NCBI RefSeq assembly: GCF_026460885.1
Contig: NZ_JAOVZW010000001.1
Coordinates: 496,001-560,000, forward strand
DNA length: 64,000 nucleotides
Source: Chryseobacterium formosum
GTDB taxonomy: Bacteria; Bacteroidota; Bacteroidia; Flavobacteriales; Weeksellaceae
Direction of reading: 5' to 3'
The position numbers were made by a program, and so were the translations under genes. Positions within the stretch are counted from its first letter, which is position 1. Each line of letters opens with the position of its first letter. The notes beneath the pieces are model-generated. The model was not told where the DNA came from and did not search any database. It saw only the letters and a list, made by a program, of their open reading frames with translations. Shown piece by piece: positions 24,593-33,806 of this stretch.

Positions 24593-24627
24593 GGCAGACT
24601 CTTTTCACGAAGGTTCTGCCTTTTTTT
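24593..24627 (+). terminator. Terminator (candidate attenuator) directly upstream of lysA
   Basis: GGCAGA pairs with TCTGCC, with an inner CTTTT/GAAGG stem, and is followed by seven T residues, 18 bases before the lysA start. An AAAAGAGT at 24558-24565 is an exact complement of the ACTCTTTT overlapping the 5' arm, and GCAGAA at the mini-ORF start is complementary to TTCTGC of the 3' arm; either could form an alternative structure. Confidence 0.7.
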
Positions 24628-24644
24628 ATGTTAAATTTAAAAAT

Positions 24645-25844
24645 ATGAATTCAAAAGAATTACTAAAGATCGCCAATGAATTTGGCACACCGGTGTACGT
24701 TTACGATGCAGAATCGATCAAAATTCAATACGAAAAACTTACATCTTCTTTTTTAAAACACACTAAGTTTTTTTATGCTGCAAAGGCATTGACCAACATT
24801 AATATTCTAAAATATGTCAAGAACTTGGGTGCATCTTTGGATTGTGTATCAATAAATGAAGTAAAATTAGGTCTTAAAGCAGGTTTTCCTAAAGAAAAAA
24901 TCCTGTTCACACCAAACTGCGTTGATTTGGCTGAAATTGAGGAGGCGATGTCTTTTGGAGTTCATATCAATATAGACAATATCTCGATTTTAGAGCAGTT
25001 CGGAAACAAATACGGAAGTTCTTATCCTATTTTAGTTAGAATTAATCCACATATTTTTGCAGGCGGAAATTATAAAATTTCTACAGGCCACATCGATTCA
25101 AAATTCGGTATTTCTATTCATCAGGTTCGTCATATTGAAAGAGTGATGAAGTCGACCAATCTTAATGTAGAAGGACTGCACATGCACACCGGAAGTGAGA
25201 TTAAAGACCCGGATGTTTTCCTTCAGGCTTTAGATATTATGCTTGAATTATCTGAACATTTCCCGAATTTAAAATATCTGGATATGGGAAGCGGTTTCAA
25301 AATCCCTTATCAAGACAGCGAGGAAGAAACTGATGTGAAAACTTTAGGAAAAAAAGTTGAAAAAGTGATTGCCGAGTTTTCAAAATCAACTGGAAAGAAA
25401 TTTGAGCTTTGGTTTGAACCGGGGAAATTCTTAGTTGGAAAAAGTGGTTATTTAATTGTAAAAGCAAACGTAATTAAACAAACAACAGCGACAGTTTTTG
25501 TAGGAGTAAATTCAGGATTTAATCATTTAATTCGTCCGATGTTTTATGACTCTTACCATCAGATTGAAAATTTATCAAACCCAAAAGGCGCTGAAAGAAT
25601 TTATACAGTCGTTGGAAACATTTGCGAAACAGACACTTTCGCTTGGGACAGAAAATTGAATGAAGTGAGAGAGGGTGATATTTTGGCATTTCATAATGCA
25701 GGAGCTTACGGTTTTGAGATGAGTTCAAATTTCAATTCAAGATTAAAACCTGCTGAAGTTCTATATTTAGATGGAAAAGCGCATCTAATCAGAAAAAGAG
25801 ACGAGTTTGAAGATTTGCTGAGAAATCAGATTGAAGTAATTTAA
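24645..25844 (+). CDS. lysA: Diaminopimelate decarboxylase
   Basis: LysA is a PLP enzyme (alanine racemase fold) that decarboxylates meso-diaminopimelate to L-lysine. I use the ATG at 24645; the open frame continues up to 24591, but those 18 codons are made of terminator sequence. The resulting 399 residues begin MNSKELLKIANEFGTPVYVYD. The cofactor lysine is K47 in FFYAAKALTN, the phosphate-binding motif appears as LDMGSGF, and the substrate-binding cysteine lies in GNICETDTF near residue 325. A promoter, mini-ORF and terminator precede it and suggest attenuation. A separate terminator follows. Confidence 0.93.
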   Translation: MNSKELLKIANEFGTPVYVYDAESIKIQYEKLTSSFLKHTKFFYAAKALTNINILKYVKNLGASLDCVSINEVKLGLKAGFPKEKILFTPNCVDLAEIEEAMSFGVHINIDNISILEQFGNKYGSSYPILVRINPHIFAGGNYKISTGHIDSKFGISIHQVRHIERVMKSTNLNVEGLHMHTGSEIKDPDVFLQALDIMLELSEHFPNLKYLDMGSGFKIPYQDSEEETDVKTLGKKVEKVIAEFSKSTGKKFELWFEPGKFLVGKSGYLIVKANVIKQTTATVFVGVNSGFNHLIRPMFYDSYHQIENLSNPKGAERIYTVVGNICETDTFAWDRKLNEVREGDILAFHNAGAYGFEMSSNFNSRLKPAEVLYLDGKAHLIRKRDEFEDLLRNQIEVI

Positions 25845-25854
25845 TACGATATAG

Positions 25855-25880
25855 CTCCACAGAAATTGTGGAGTTTTTTT
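25855..25880 (+). terminator. Terminator of lysA
   Basis: CTCCACA and TGTGGAG form a seven-base-pair stem around a five-base loop, followed by seven T residues, 11 bases after the lysA stop. Confidence 0.85.
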
Positions 25881-25997
25881 ATATTTAAAATTTAATGCTT
25901 CATTTTGAATCTTTAATTATTCAGTATCTTTGAAGATTAAATATTTTGCATCAGAGAATCTGTTCGATATGATTTAATATTCAATTTTCTTTTCGTG

Positions 25998-27236
25998 ATG
26001 AGTGATTCTTTGAAGAAGTTTTATGTGATTGCCTGGATTTTTGGGCTGGTTTTTTATTTTCTTGATTACGTTATCAGATCTGCTCCAGCAGTGATGTTAC
26101 CACAACTTTCAAATCATTTTAATACCAATAATTTAGATTTGATTTGGATGATTGGGACCTATTATTACACCTATTCCACCTGTAGTTTGCTTGCGGGTAT
26201 CGCCTTAGATAAATTTGGAGGAAAAAAATCGCTTTTTGTAGGAACGTTTATTTTAGGAATCGGAGCGTTATTGTTTCTAATTTCCAGTCAGTTTGCAGGA
26301 ATTTCGGGAAGGCTTTTACAAGGAGCTGGCTGTGCTTTTGCATTTCCAGGGTGTGTTTATCTTGCTAGCAAAGGTTTTTCCTCTAAATCTTTGGCAACAG
26401 CAATCGGTTTTACTCAATGTATCGGAATGTTGGGCGGAGCTTCCGGACAATTTTTAGTGGGTCCATGGGTAGATTCTGGTATGGATATCAATACTTTTTG
26501 GCTTTGGTCAGGTATTTTTACGGTGATTACTGCGTTTGCACTTTATTTTATAACTCCAAAAGAAAATTCTGAAAAAGGAACTGATGAGAATTCTAAAAAA
26601 GTCGGTTATTTTGAAACCTATAAAGTTGTTTTTAAAAATCCTCAATCTTGGCTTTGTGGCTTAATCTCAGGATTATTATTCGCACCGACAACTATTTTTG
26701 CTATGACTTGGGCGGTTGCTTTTTTCGAAAAAGACAAACAGTTTGCGTTTCATGATGCGGCAGTAACAAGCGGAATGGTAGCGTTCGGTTGGGTTTTTGG
26801 CTGTCCGTTGTTAGGGTTTATTACGGATAAATTAGGTCGAAGAAAACCTGTTTTAATTGGTGGAGCAGTTTTAATGATCTTAAGTTTGCTACAATTGATT
26901 TTCCTGCCGGAATTATTGCCTGCAAAAACCAGTATGTTTATTTTAGGTGTTGGTTCTGGAGCGGCGATGATTCCGTATTCGGTTATTAAAGAAACCAATC
27001 CGGATTATGTGAAAGGAAGTTCGACGGGAGCGATAAATTTCATCACTTTTGGAGTAACCACTTTATTGAGCCCGATTTTTAGTAATGTTTTTGGTGAAAA
27101 TTTAGGAAATGTATCTTCAGGAGATTTGCACTTTCAAAATTCAATTTTATTTTGGATTGGCGGAATTGTTTTGGCAATTTTAATTTCATTCATGCTAAAA
27201 GAAACTGGAAGAAAAGTTTCAAATGTTGTGAATTAA
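25998..27236 (+). CDS. Major facilitator superfamily transporter
   Basis: A 412-residue inner-membrane transporter with about twelve hydrophobic helices. The MFS signature between helices 2 and 3 is ALDKFGGKKSLF, and its second-half counterpart is FITDKLGRRKPVL. A GTG at 25995 stands just before the ATG at 25998; I prefer the ATG. The family includes organic-anion and nucleoside permeases, but the substrate cannot be inferred. It is a single gene between lysA and the TonB-C-like cluster. Confidence 0.88.
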   Translation: MSDSLKKFYVIAWIFGLVFYFLDYVIRSAPAVMLPQLSNHFNTNNLDLIWMIGTYYYTYSTCSLLAGIALDKFGGKKSLFVGTFILGIGALLFLISSQFAGISGRLLQGAGCAFAFPGCVYLASKGFSSKSLATAIGFTQCIGMLGGASGQFLVGPWVDSGMDINTFWLWSGIFTVITAFALYFITPKENSEKGTDENSKKVGYFETYKVVFKNPQSWLCGLISGLLFAPTTIFAMTWAVAFFEKDKQFAFHDAAVTSGMVAFGWVFGCPLLGFITDKLGRRKPVLIGGAVLMILSLLQLIFLPELLPAKTSMFILGVGSGAAMIPYSVIKETNPDYVKGSSTGAINFITFGVTTLLSPIFSNVFGENLGNVSSGDLHFQNSILFWIGGIVLAILISFMLKETGRKVSNVVN

Positions 27237-27341
27237 GTTAGAGTTAGTAATTATTTGGTTTTAAATCAATCTTTATTGAAAAATTAATATTGATGTTCGA
27301 AAATTAAAAAGTAACTTTATAAAATTAAAGATTAACAGATT

Positions 27342-27761
27342 ATGAAAAAAATATTTTCCCTTTTAGCTATTGTAATGTTTGCGTTTTCTTTTTCTCAGCA
27401 AAATAAAACAAGTATAGAAATTAAAACCGATAAAGATAAAATTGAAAAAGTGTATTCTAAAGGTTTTGAAAAATTTAAAAATGATTTAGCCAATAATTTA
27501 CAATATACGGCAAACTCATTTCAGGTTTTGGGTGATTTTAAAGTAAATTTTACGATTAACGAAAATGGAAAAATTTCGGATGTTAAGGTTTTTCCTGAAC
27601 TTTTTGATAAATCTTTTGAGAATGAAGTGAAAAGAGATGTTTCAAGAATGCAAAAACATTTTACTTCAAATCAAAAAGAAAATATTTCTATTAATTTGAG
27701 TTTTTCAAGAGGGTACAGAGATTTTAATGAAAGAGTACAATTTGCATATTACAGCAGATAA
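27342..27761 (+). CDS. Secreted TonB-C-like protein 1
   Basis: A 139-residue exported protein (signal MKKIFSLLAIVMFAFSFSQ) with a single domain like the C-terminal domain of TonB (VNFTINENGKISDVKVFPELFDKSFENEVKRDV). The usual WKPA signature is lost (MQKHFTSNQKENISINLSF). There is no membrane anchor apart from the signal and no proline-rich linker, so it is not an energy transducer. It is the first of four related genes in a row. Function unknown. Confidence 0.75.
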   Translation: MKKIFSLLAIVMFAFSFSQQNKTSIEIKTDKDKIEKVYSKGFEKFKNDLANNLQYTANSFQVLGDFKVNFTINENGKISDVKVFPELFDKSFENEVKRDVSRMQKHFTSNQKENISINLSFSRGYRDFNERVQFAYYSR

Positions 27762-27783
27762 TCTTATTTAAAATATAGTAAAG

Positions 27784-27813
27784 AAACTTCGTTATAATGC
27801 GAGGTTTTTTTCT
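27784..27813 (+). terminator. Terminator after TonB-C-like gene 1
   Basis: AAACTTCG pairs with CGAGGTTT (one G-U pair) around eight bases and is followed by a T run, separating this gene from the next. Confidence 0.7.
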
Positions 27814-27822
27814 TTTTTGGCA

Positions 27823-27830
27823 TAATTTTG
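27823..27830 (+). promoter_or_regulatory. -7 element for TonB-C-like genes 2 and 3
   Basis: TAATTTTG matches TAnnTTTG, 28 bases before the start at 27859 and just after a terminator. Confidence 0.5.
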
Positions 27831-27858
27831 CCTTCTATTTTTCAGTAAAAATAAATTT

Positions 27859-28341
27859 ATGAAAACACTCGCTTTATTTATAGGACTTTTTGCGGCAAAT
27901 TTTGCATTTGCTCAAGATCTTGAAGACAGAGATGACTCTTTCATCGTTGAAAACAATAAAAATCTTATAAAAATTGATATCAAAGAACCTTTTATGCAGG
28001 TTGCAATTAAAGGTTGTAATGATTTTCAGGCAGCAAGTTTCGAAGGTGGCGCTACTGCATATAGAGAGATTTTGAGAAAATATATGTACACCTACCTAAA
28101 TTCTGATTTTTATACTTTAACAGGTGATTTTACGTTTACTTTGACGATCGATGCAATGGGAAAAGTTGTAGATGTAACGGGAGATCCAAAAGTTTTGAAT
28201 AGTGAAGTTTTCTTTGACGATATGCAATATGTGGTGAGAAGAATTAAAAAAAATTGGAAACCTGCAATGTGCAACGGAGAACCTGTAAAATCTGAGATGA
28301 AATTGAAAATGAATTTCTCATCTTTGTCAGCAGATATGTAA
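27859..28341 (+). CDS. Secreted TonB-C-like protein 2
   Basis: A 160-residue exported protein with signal peptide MKTLALFIGLFAANFAFAQ and one TonB-C-like domain. The domain shows GGATAYREILRKYMYTYL, then FTFTLTIDAMGKVVDVTGDPKVL and the signature NWKPAMCNGEPVKSEMKLKMNFS. It shares the FxDDMxxxVRRIKKxWKPA pattern with the next gene, so the two are recent paralogs; they lie three bases apart in one unit. It lacks a TonB membrane anchor. Role unknown. Confidence 0.78.
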   Translation: MKTLALFIGLFAANFAFAQDLEDRDDSFIVENNKNLIKIDIKEPFMQVAIKGCNDFQAASFEGGATAYREILRKYMYTYLNSDFYTLTGDFTFTLTIDAMGKVVDVTGDPKVLNSEVFFDDMQYVVRRIKKNWKPAMCNGEPVKSEMKLKMNFSSLSADM

Positions 28342-28344
28342 TTT

Positions 28345-28758
28345 ATGAATAAATATTTTTTTGTACTCCTTTTATTAATAGGATTTAAAAGTTTTGCACA
28401 GGAAACAAAAGTTAGCTCTGAAAACTTGACGGTAAATAAAACTGCTGAATTTCCAGGTGGAGATGCTGCTTTTAGTAAAGAATTTCTAAGAATGATTCAC
28501 GGATATATTGACATGAGCAAATATGCGGTGAACGGACAATTTACCTTTCTTTTTGATATTTCTGCAGAAGGAAAAGTAGAAAATCTAAATGTTTTACCAA
28601 AAGTGAAAAACAGCGAATTGTTTATAGAAGACATGGATTTTGCCATCAAAAAAGTCAAAAAGAAATGGAAACCTGCAATGCAAGATGGAAACTCTGTTAG
28701 TTCGAAAAAAGTAATTAAAATAAATTTCACATCAGATCATTTCGATCACGGAGATTAG
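28345..28758 (+). CDS. Secreted TonB-C-like protein 3
   Basis: A 137-residue exported protein, paralog of the preceding one: signal MNKYFFVLLLLIGFKSFAQ, then FPGGDAAFSKEFLRMIHGYIDMSKYAVNGQFTFLF and KKKWKPAMQDGNSVSSKKVIKINF. The FPGGDAAF start is the usual opening of TonB-C domains in Bacteroidota. It is translated from an ATG four bases after the stop of gene 2. No function is known. Confidence 0.78.
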   Translation: MNKYFFVLLLLIGFKSFAQETKVSSENLTVNKTAEFPGGDAAFSKEFLRMIHGYIDMSKYAVNGQFTFLFDISAEGKVENLNVLPKVKNSELFIEDMDFAIKKVKKKWKPAMQDGNSVSSKKVIKINFTSDHFDHGD

Positions 28759-28853
28759 ACTAAATTAATTATCATTAAAATACACTAATAAATGATTTAA
28801 TTCGTTTATTTTCGCCGTTACATTTAGTAATGGCTTTTTTTAATATTTTTATC

Positions 28854-29576
28854 ATGAAAATTAAAATTTTAATTCTTATTAGTTCATTTATTTTTTGCTG
28901 TATAAATGCACAGGTTTTATATAACTATCCTACTGGTCAGGACTTTTATGAAGGAGGGAGACAAGGCTACACTAAGGAAATTCAGGAAGCTGTTGTAAAA
29001 AATAATCTAAAACCATGTGAAAAAACTGAAGCTTTATTTATGAGATTCATTGTTTATCCGGATAATAAGGTAAAATATGTTGCAGATACTGATTTAAATG
29101 CTGTTGAGAATAATAAATGCATGAAAGATAAGGTATTGGAAGTTATGAAGCATATGAAAAACTGGAAAGCAGCAGAAGTTAATGGAAATAAAACTGCCGC
29201 AATGTTTTGTACTCTTTTTACTGATGATTTGCTATTTGAAGGTAAATTCAGTGAAGACGAATTTTCAAAGCCTGTTTATATGCATAAAGACAAAGAAAGC
29301 AATATTATGAAGTTCAGAGAAAATTTTGTTAAATGTTTTGATGCAAATGGTTATAAATCTAATATTGACTATTCTTTCACAATTAATTTTGATGTAGATA
29401 CAAAAGGAGAAGCTGGTTTTTTCTATATTGATAATGAATCAAATTTAGAAAAGTTTAATAAAATGGTTGTAGATTGTGCTTCAAATACGAAAAAATCTTA
29501 TTGGAAACCAAGTTATTATAAAGGTGTTCCTATAAAACAGGTTTTTAGAATGCCAATAAGATTTAATGCAAATTAA
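28854..29576 (+). CDS. Secreted protein with two TonB-C-like repeats
   Basis: A 240-residue exported protein whose start I place at 28854 (MKIKILILISSFIFCCINAQ); eight more residues are open upstream but would only dilute the signal peptide. Two TonB-C-like units follow: one ending NWKAAEVNGNKTAAMFCTLF and a second ending YWKPSYYKGVPIKQVFRMPIRF. Cysteines are placed symmetrically in both repeats (KCMKDK, VDCASN), so disulfides are likely. It closes the run of four related genes. Function unknown. Confidence 0.7.
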   Translation: MKIKILILISSFIFCCINAQVLYNYPTGQDFYEGGRQGYTKEIQEAVVKNNLKPCEKTEALFMRFIVYPDNKVKYVADTDLNAVENNKCMKDKVLEVMKHMKNWKAAEVNGNKTAAMFCTLFTDDLLFEGKFSEDEFSKPVYMHKDKESNIMKFRENFVKCFDANGYKSNIDYSFTINFDVDTKGEAGFFYIDNESNLEKFNKMVVDCASNTKKSYWKPSYYKGVPIKQVFRMPIRFNAN

Positions 29577-29645
29577 TCTTTAGTGTGTTTAAGAAAGTCT
29601 TTTAACTTCAATCATTTGGCTCTGACAATCTGTCACAATATTTTG

Positions 29646-29653
29646 TATCTTTG
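29646..29653 (+). promoter_or_regulatory. -7 element of miaB
   Basis: TATCTTTG matches the Bacteroidota consensus and lies 78 bases before the chosen miaB start at 29731. No clear -33 element. Confidence 0.4.
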
Positions 29654-29730
29654 CAAATCCAATTCCTTCAAAATTAAAATTCATTATTGCATAATCTTGG
29701 GTTTTAAATTTGAACTTTAAATCGATTACT

Positions 29731-31167
29731 GTGCAGGAAAAATATATAGACGAAACAAAACAGGGCGAAGCATTTGCCATTGCAGAAAAGACTGGAAATT
29801 CTAAAAAACTATTTTTAGAAAGTTATGGCTGTCAAATGAACTTCTCAGATTCTGAAATTGTTGCGTCGATTCTTAACGAACAAGGTTATAATACCACTTT
29901 AAAAGTAGAAGAAGCAGATTTAATTCTCCTTAATACTTGTTCGATTCGTGAAAAAGCTGAGCAAACCGTGAGAATGCGACTTGCGCAATTCAAAAATCTA
30001 AAAAAAGAACGTCCAAACATGACAGTTGGTGTTCTTGGTTGTATGGCTGAAAGACTGAAAACCAAATTCTTGGAAGAGGAACAATTGGTTGATCTTGTGG
30101 TTGGTCCCGATGCGTACAGAGATTTACCCAATCTTTTAAAAGAAACTGAAGACGGAAGAGACGCAATTAATGTAATTCTTTCAAAAGAAGAAACATACGC
30201 AGATATAAACCCGGTTCGTTTAGGAGGAAATGGCGTTACTGCTTTCGTTACCATTACGAGAGGTTGCGATAATATGTGTACTTTTTGTGTTGTTCCATTT
30301 ACGAGAGGTCGTGAGAGAAGTCGTGATCCGCATTCTATTTTGGATGAATGTAAAAGTCTTTGGGAAAGCGGTTACAAAGAAATTACCTTGTTAGGTCAAA
30401 ACGTAGATTCTTACCTTTGGTACGGAGGCGGTCCTAAGAAAGATTTCGCCAAAGCATCCGAAATGCAGAAAGCAACGGCTGTAAATTTTGCGCAATTGCT
30501 TGATTCTGTTGCAAAAGCAGTTCCTCAAATGAGAATCAGATTCTCAACTTCGAATCCTCAGGATATGGATCTGGAGGTTTTCAGAATGATTGCAAAACAC
30601 GATAATATTTGTAATTATGTGCATTTGCCGGTTCAAAGCGGAAGCAATAAAATGTTGGAAGCGATGAACAGACAGCATACCCGTGAAGAATATTTAGATT
30701 TAATCAGAAAAGCGAAAGAAATTGTTCCGGATATTTCTTTTTCACAAGATATGATTATTGGTTTCTGCAACGAAACGGAAGAAGATCACCAAGATACTTT
30801 AAGTTTGATGAGGGAAGTAGAGTTCGATTACGGCTATATGTTTTCGTATTCTGAGAGACCGGGAACTCCGGCTCACAAAAAGATGGAAGACAATATTCCG
30901 GCTGATGTTAAACAAAGACGTTTGGCAGAAGTTATTGCTTTACAGGGCGAACTGTCAAGAAAAAGAATGCAAAGTTACGTTGGAAGAGTACACGAGGTTT
31001 TGATTGAAGGAATTTCAAAGAAAAATAAAAACCAATGGAAGGGAAGAAATTCTCAAAATGCAGTTTGTGTCTTTGATATGCAGGAAGGTCAGAAATTGGG
31101 AGACATTGTGAACGTTTTTGTGTTTGACAATACTCAAGGCACACTTTTAGGGGAAACGGTGAAATAG
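29731..31167 (+). CDS. miaB: tRNA-2-methylthio-N6-dimethylallyladenosine synthase MiaB
   Basis: MiaB is a radical-SAM methylthiotransferase that converts i6A37 to ms2i6A37 in tRNA. No ATG fits the front of the protein, so I choose the GTG at 29731 (478 residues, [12 protein letters not shown]), where family alignments from memory begin; a TTG at 29710 is the alternative. The UPF0004 domain has its three cluster cysteines (SYGCQMN, NTCSIR, LGCMAE), the radical-SAM domain has CDNMCTFC, and a TRAM domain ends the protein. Its product is the substrate of MiaE, also in this window. Confidence 0.95.
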   Translation: MQEKYIDETKQGEAFAIAEKTGNSKKLFLESYGCQMNFSDSEIVASILNEQGYNTTLKVEEADLILLNTCSIREKAEQTVRMRLAQFKNLKKERPNMTVGVLGCMAERLKTKFLEEEQLVDLVVGPDAYRDLPNLLKETEDGRDAINVILSKEETYADINPVRLGGNGVTAFVTITRGCDNMCTFCVVPFTRGRERSRDPHSILDECKSLWESGYKEITLLGQNVDSYLWYGGGPKKDFAKASEMQKATAVNFAQLLDSVAKAVPQMRIRFSTSNPQDMDLEVFRMIAKHDNICNYVHLPVQSGSNKMLEAMNRQHTREEYLDLIRKAKEIVPDISFSQDMIIGFCNETEEDHQDTLSLMREVEFDYGYMFSYSERPGTPAHKKMEDNIPADVKQRRLAEVIALQGELSRKRMQSYVGRVHEVLIEGISKKNKNQWKGRNSQNAVCVFDMQEGQKLGDIVNVFVFDNTQGTLLGETVK

Positions 31168-31231
31168 TAAGTTGGCCTAAAACTTAGAATTAAATAAAAT
31201 TATTATCAACATTAACTCAATAAACTAGACA

Positions 31232-31663
31232 ATGGAAAAGTTTCAAAAATATTGCCTCAGTGTTTTATTGGTAATGATTTGCAGTAATATCTCGGCACAG
31301 GTAAGCAATGGATCTATCAAAAATGAAGATTGCAAGCAGCTGTTCGAGATTTATAACCGAATTTTAGGGCATGAATGTGAAATTTCAAAAGAGTATTGTT
31401 TAAAGAATGGAGCAATTCGCAATTTTGCAATCGGTCATAAACAAAACGCCATTGATCTTATTGAGAAATTCTTCTCGGGAAAACAAAAAGATAATTCTTA
31501 TAAAAATAAATCGGAAGCAGATTTTTCTGAAAAAGAAAAACATAATCAACTTCTGAAAAGCTTTGAGAAAAATAGTAAAGAAAATCTCTTTACTGATATT
31601 TTATATTTTAAAACTAAAGTTTCAAAAATCAGAAATAAAGATTATTTAAATGTAATTAGTTAA
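31232..31663 (+). CDS. Hypothetical secreted protein
   Basis: A 143-residue exported protein that I do not recognise. The signal peptide runs to SNISAQ (residue 23). The mature part is short, lysine-rich and probably helical, with three cysteines in the first half (EDCKQLF, HECEI, KEYCLKN). It lies between miaB and the sigma-54 activator gene on the same strand with gaps of 64 and 95 bases. No catalytic motif is visible. Confidence 0.6.
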   Translation: MEKFQKYCLSVLLVMICSNISAQVSNGSIKNEDCKQLFEIYNRILGHECEISKEYCLKNGAIRNFAIGHKQNAIDLIEKFFSGKQKDNSYKNKSEADFSEKEKHNQLLKSFEKNSKENLFTDILYFKTKVSKIRNKDYLNVIS

Positions 31664-31758
31664 TTGCTAAAGAGATATAAATACATTCATTCTTAACAAA
31701 TTAACTAAACTTCTACAGATAAAAAATTGAACTGTAGAAAAATAATCTAAAATTGACT

Positions 31759-33063
31759 ATGAGCAGCGAGCTACAAAATATAAAAAACCGTTTCGGTATT
31801 ATTGGAAATTTTCCGGCATTAAACCGTGCTTTAGAAAAATCAATTCAAGTTGCACCTACAGATATTTCAGTTCTTGTAATTGGAGAAAGTGGTGTTGGTA
31901 AAGAATTTATTCCAAAAATTATTCATTCAGAATCTAAAAGAAAACATCAACCATATATTGTTGTAAACTGTGGAGCTATTCCGGAAGGAACCATTGATTC
32001 AGAACTTTTCGGACACGAAAAAGGAGCTTTTACCGGAGCAACGGCAACAAGAAAAGGATATTTTGAAGTTGCCGATGGCGGAACAATCTTCCTCGACGAG
32101 GTAGGTGAATTGCCTTTGCAGACGCAGGTTCGTTTGTTGAGAGTTCTGGAAAGTGGTGAATTTATGAAAGTAGGTTCTTCGCAGGTTCAAAAAACCAATG
32201 TGAGAATTGTTGCGGCAACCAATGTGAATATGATGAAGGCAATCCATGACGGAAGATTCCGTGAAGATTTGTTTTATCGTTTAAATACAGTGCAAATCGA
32301 CATGCCCGCTTTGAGAGAAAGAAAAGGGGATATTCATTTGTTATTCAGAAAGTTTGCGATTGATTTTGCCGAAAAATACAGAATGCCGGAGTTGGAACTT
32401 GACTCAAGCGCAATACAGTATATTGAAAGTTATGCTTTTCCGGGGAATGTTCGTCAGTTGAGAAATTTGGTTGAACAAATGACAGTTGTAGAGCGTGAGC
32501 GAAATGTTACGGTTGCGAAATTGGCAGAGTATATTCCGATGGATGCGCATTTGCCGATGGTGGTGAATAATGTTCAAAACCATCAGAAACAGACAGATTT
32601 TGGCAATGAAAGAGAAATTATGTATAAAATTCTCTTCGATATGCGTAATGATTTAAATGATTTAAAATCCTTAACTTCGGAACTGATTAAAAATAGAGGA
32701 ACTGCAGATCTGAGCAATCAGGAGAAAAATTTAATCAACAGAATTTATACTCCCGAAACACAGCAAACTGCAAACGCGAATTCTTTGTTGTATTTTGAAA
32801 ATAATAACAACAATAATCAGAATCATCAAAATATTCAGAATCCAACGATTATATCAAATTCGGATGACTCGTACGAAGATTTTGAAGACATTGAAGTAGA
32901 AGAAAATACTCCCGAATCATTGTCTCTTCAGAATAATGAAAAAGATTTAATTATCAAAGCATTAGAGAAACACAATGGCAGAAGAAACAGAGCGGCAGAT
33001 GAATTGGGAATTTCACAAAGAACTTTGTACAGGAAAATAAAACAATACAACTTAGAAGAATAA
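31759..33063 (+). CDS. Sigma-54-dependent transcriptional activator without receiver domain
   Basis: A 434-residue bacterial enhancer-binding protein. The AAA+ domain starts almost at the amino end (FGIIGNFPALNRALEKSIQVAPTDISVLVIGESGVGKE), with the sigma-54 contact loop GAFTGA near residue 92 and Walker B GTIFLDEVGELP. There is no receiver or GAF domain in front, so it is not a two-component regulator and may be regulated by level or partner. A low-complexity asparagine tract (NNNNNQNHQN) links to a Fis-type helix-turn-helix (ALEKHNGRRNRAADELGISQRTLYRKIKQY). I use the ATG at 31759 rather than the TTG at 31753. It heads a unit with a membrane protein, lptE and a TPR protein. Confidence 0.93.
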   Translation: MSSELQNIKNRFGIIGNFPALNRALEKSIQVAPTDISVLVIGESGVGKEFIPKIIHSESKRKHQPYIVVNCGAIPEGTIDSELFGHEKGAFTGATATRKGYFEVADGGTIFLDEVGELPLQTQVRLLRVLESGEFMKVGSSQVQKTNVRIVAATNVNMMKAIHDGRFREDLFYRLNTVQIDMPALRERKGDIHLLFRKFAIDFAEKYRMPELELDSSAIQYIESYAFPGNVRQLRNLVEQMTVVERERNVTVAKLAEYIPMDAHLPMVVNNVQNHQKQTDFGNEREIMYKILFDMRNDLNDLKSLTSELIKNRGTADLSNQEKNLINRIYTPETQQTANANSLLYFENNNNNNQNHQNIQNPTIISNSDDSYEDFEDIEVEENTPESLSLQNNEKDLIIKALEKHNGRRNRAADELGISQRTLYRKIKQYNLEE

Positions 33064-33079
33064 AATAATACACTAAATT

Positions 33080-33787
33080 ATGAATGTAAATTTAACACCT
33101 AAACTAATTAATTTTAAATTTGGCGAGTACATCAACAAAGGCTTTGAGCTTTTAAAGAAAGATTTCGGAAGCGTTTTCGTAGGCTTTTTGGTAACTTTTC
33201 TGATGTCGATTATCCCGTTCTGCGGACTTCTAGCAATGGGGAATTTCTACAAATATTTACGTAAACTAAACAAAAATCAAAATCCAAGTGCGGGAGAAAT
33301 TTTCGATTTTAAAGACTTTATGCCTTATTTTATTTTACAGTTGATTATAATTGGAGGTGTGTTTGTTTTGTACATTCCGTTTATTATTTTCGGAGGATTA
33401 GCTGCAATAACTTCTGATGGAAATGGAGAAGCAAACCCGATGTTTGCGGTACTAATATTCCCATATATGTTCGTCATGTTTTTTGCTATTTACTATTTCT
33501 TATTGAAAGGGTTTTACATCTCACCATTAATTAGTTTTAAAGGTGTGACAGATATCAAAACAGCTTGGAATATTTCTAAAGTAATGACTAAAGGAAATCT
33601 TTTAAACATTTTCTTATTCTCATTGGTTGCAAGTCTTTTGTCTCAAATTGGTATTCTTGCATGTGGAATCGGGCTTTTTTTAACCATGCCTTTTCTCTAT
33701 TCTGCAAATTATTTTGCATTCGAAGACGCTATTCAACAAATTGAATACGACGAAATTACCGAAATCGGTATCAAAGAAAAATATTAA
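33080..33787 (+). CDS. Hypothetical integral membrane protein
   Basis: A 235-residue protein with five or six hydrophobic segments, beginning FGEYINKGFELLKKDFGSVFVGFLVTFLM. It is similar in layout to DUF975/beta-carotene 15,15'-monooxygenase-like membrane proteins of Bacteroidota, which are not enzymes as far as known. It starts 16 bases after the sigma-54 activator stop and is followed after 19 bases by lptE, so it is in the same transcript. No function can be assigned. Confidence 0.7.
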   Translation: MNVNLTPKLINFKFGEYINKGFELLKKDFGSVFVGFLVTFLMSIIPFCGLLAMGNFYKYLRKLNKNQNPSAGEIFDFKDFMPYFILQLIIIGGVFVLYIPFIIFGGLAAITSDGNGEANPMFAVLIFPYMFVMFFAIYYFLLKGFYISPLISFKGVTDIKTAWNISKVMTKGNLLNIFLFSLVASLLSQIGILACGIGLFLTMPFLYSANYFAFEDAIQQIEYDEITEIGIKEKY

Positions 33788-33806
33788 GATTAAAATATAA
33801 TTTAAA

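Noticed and set aside
24591-24644. Upstream start for lysA
   Set aside because: These 18 codons are the terminator hairpin and T run; the downstream ATG at 24645 matches family length.
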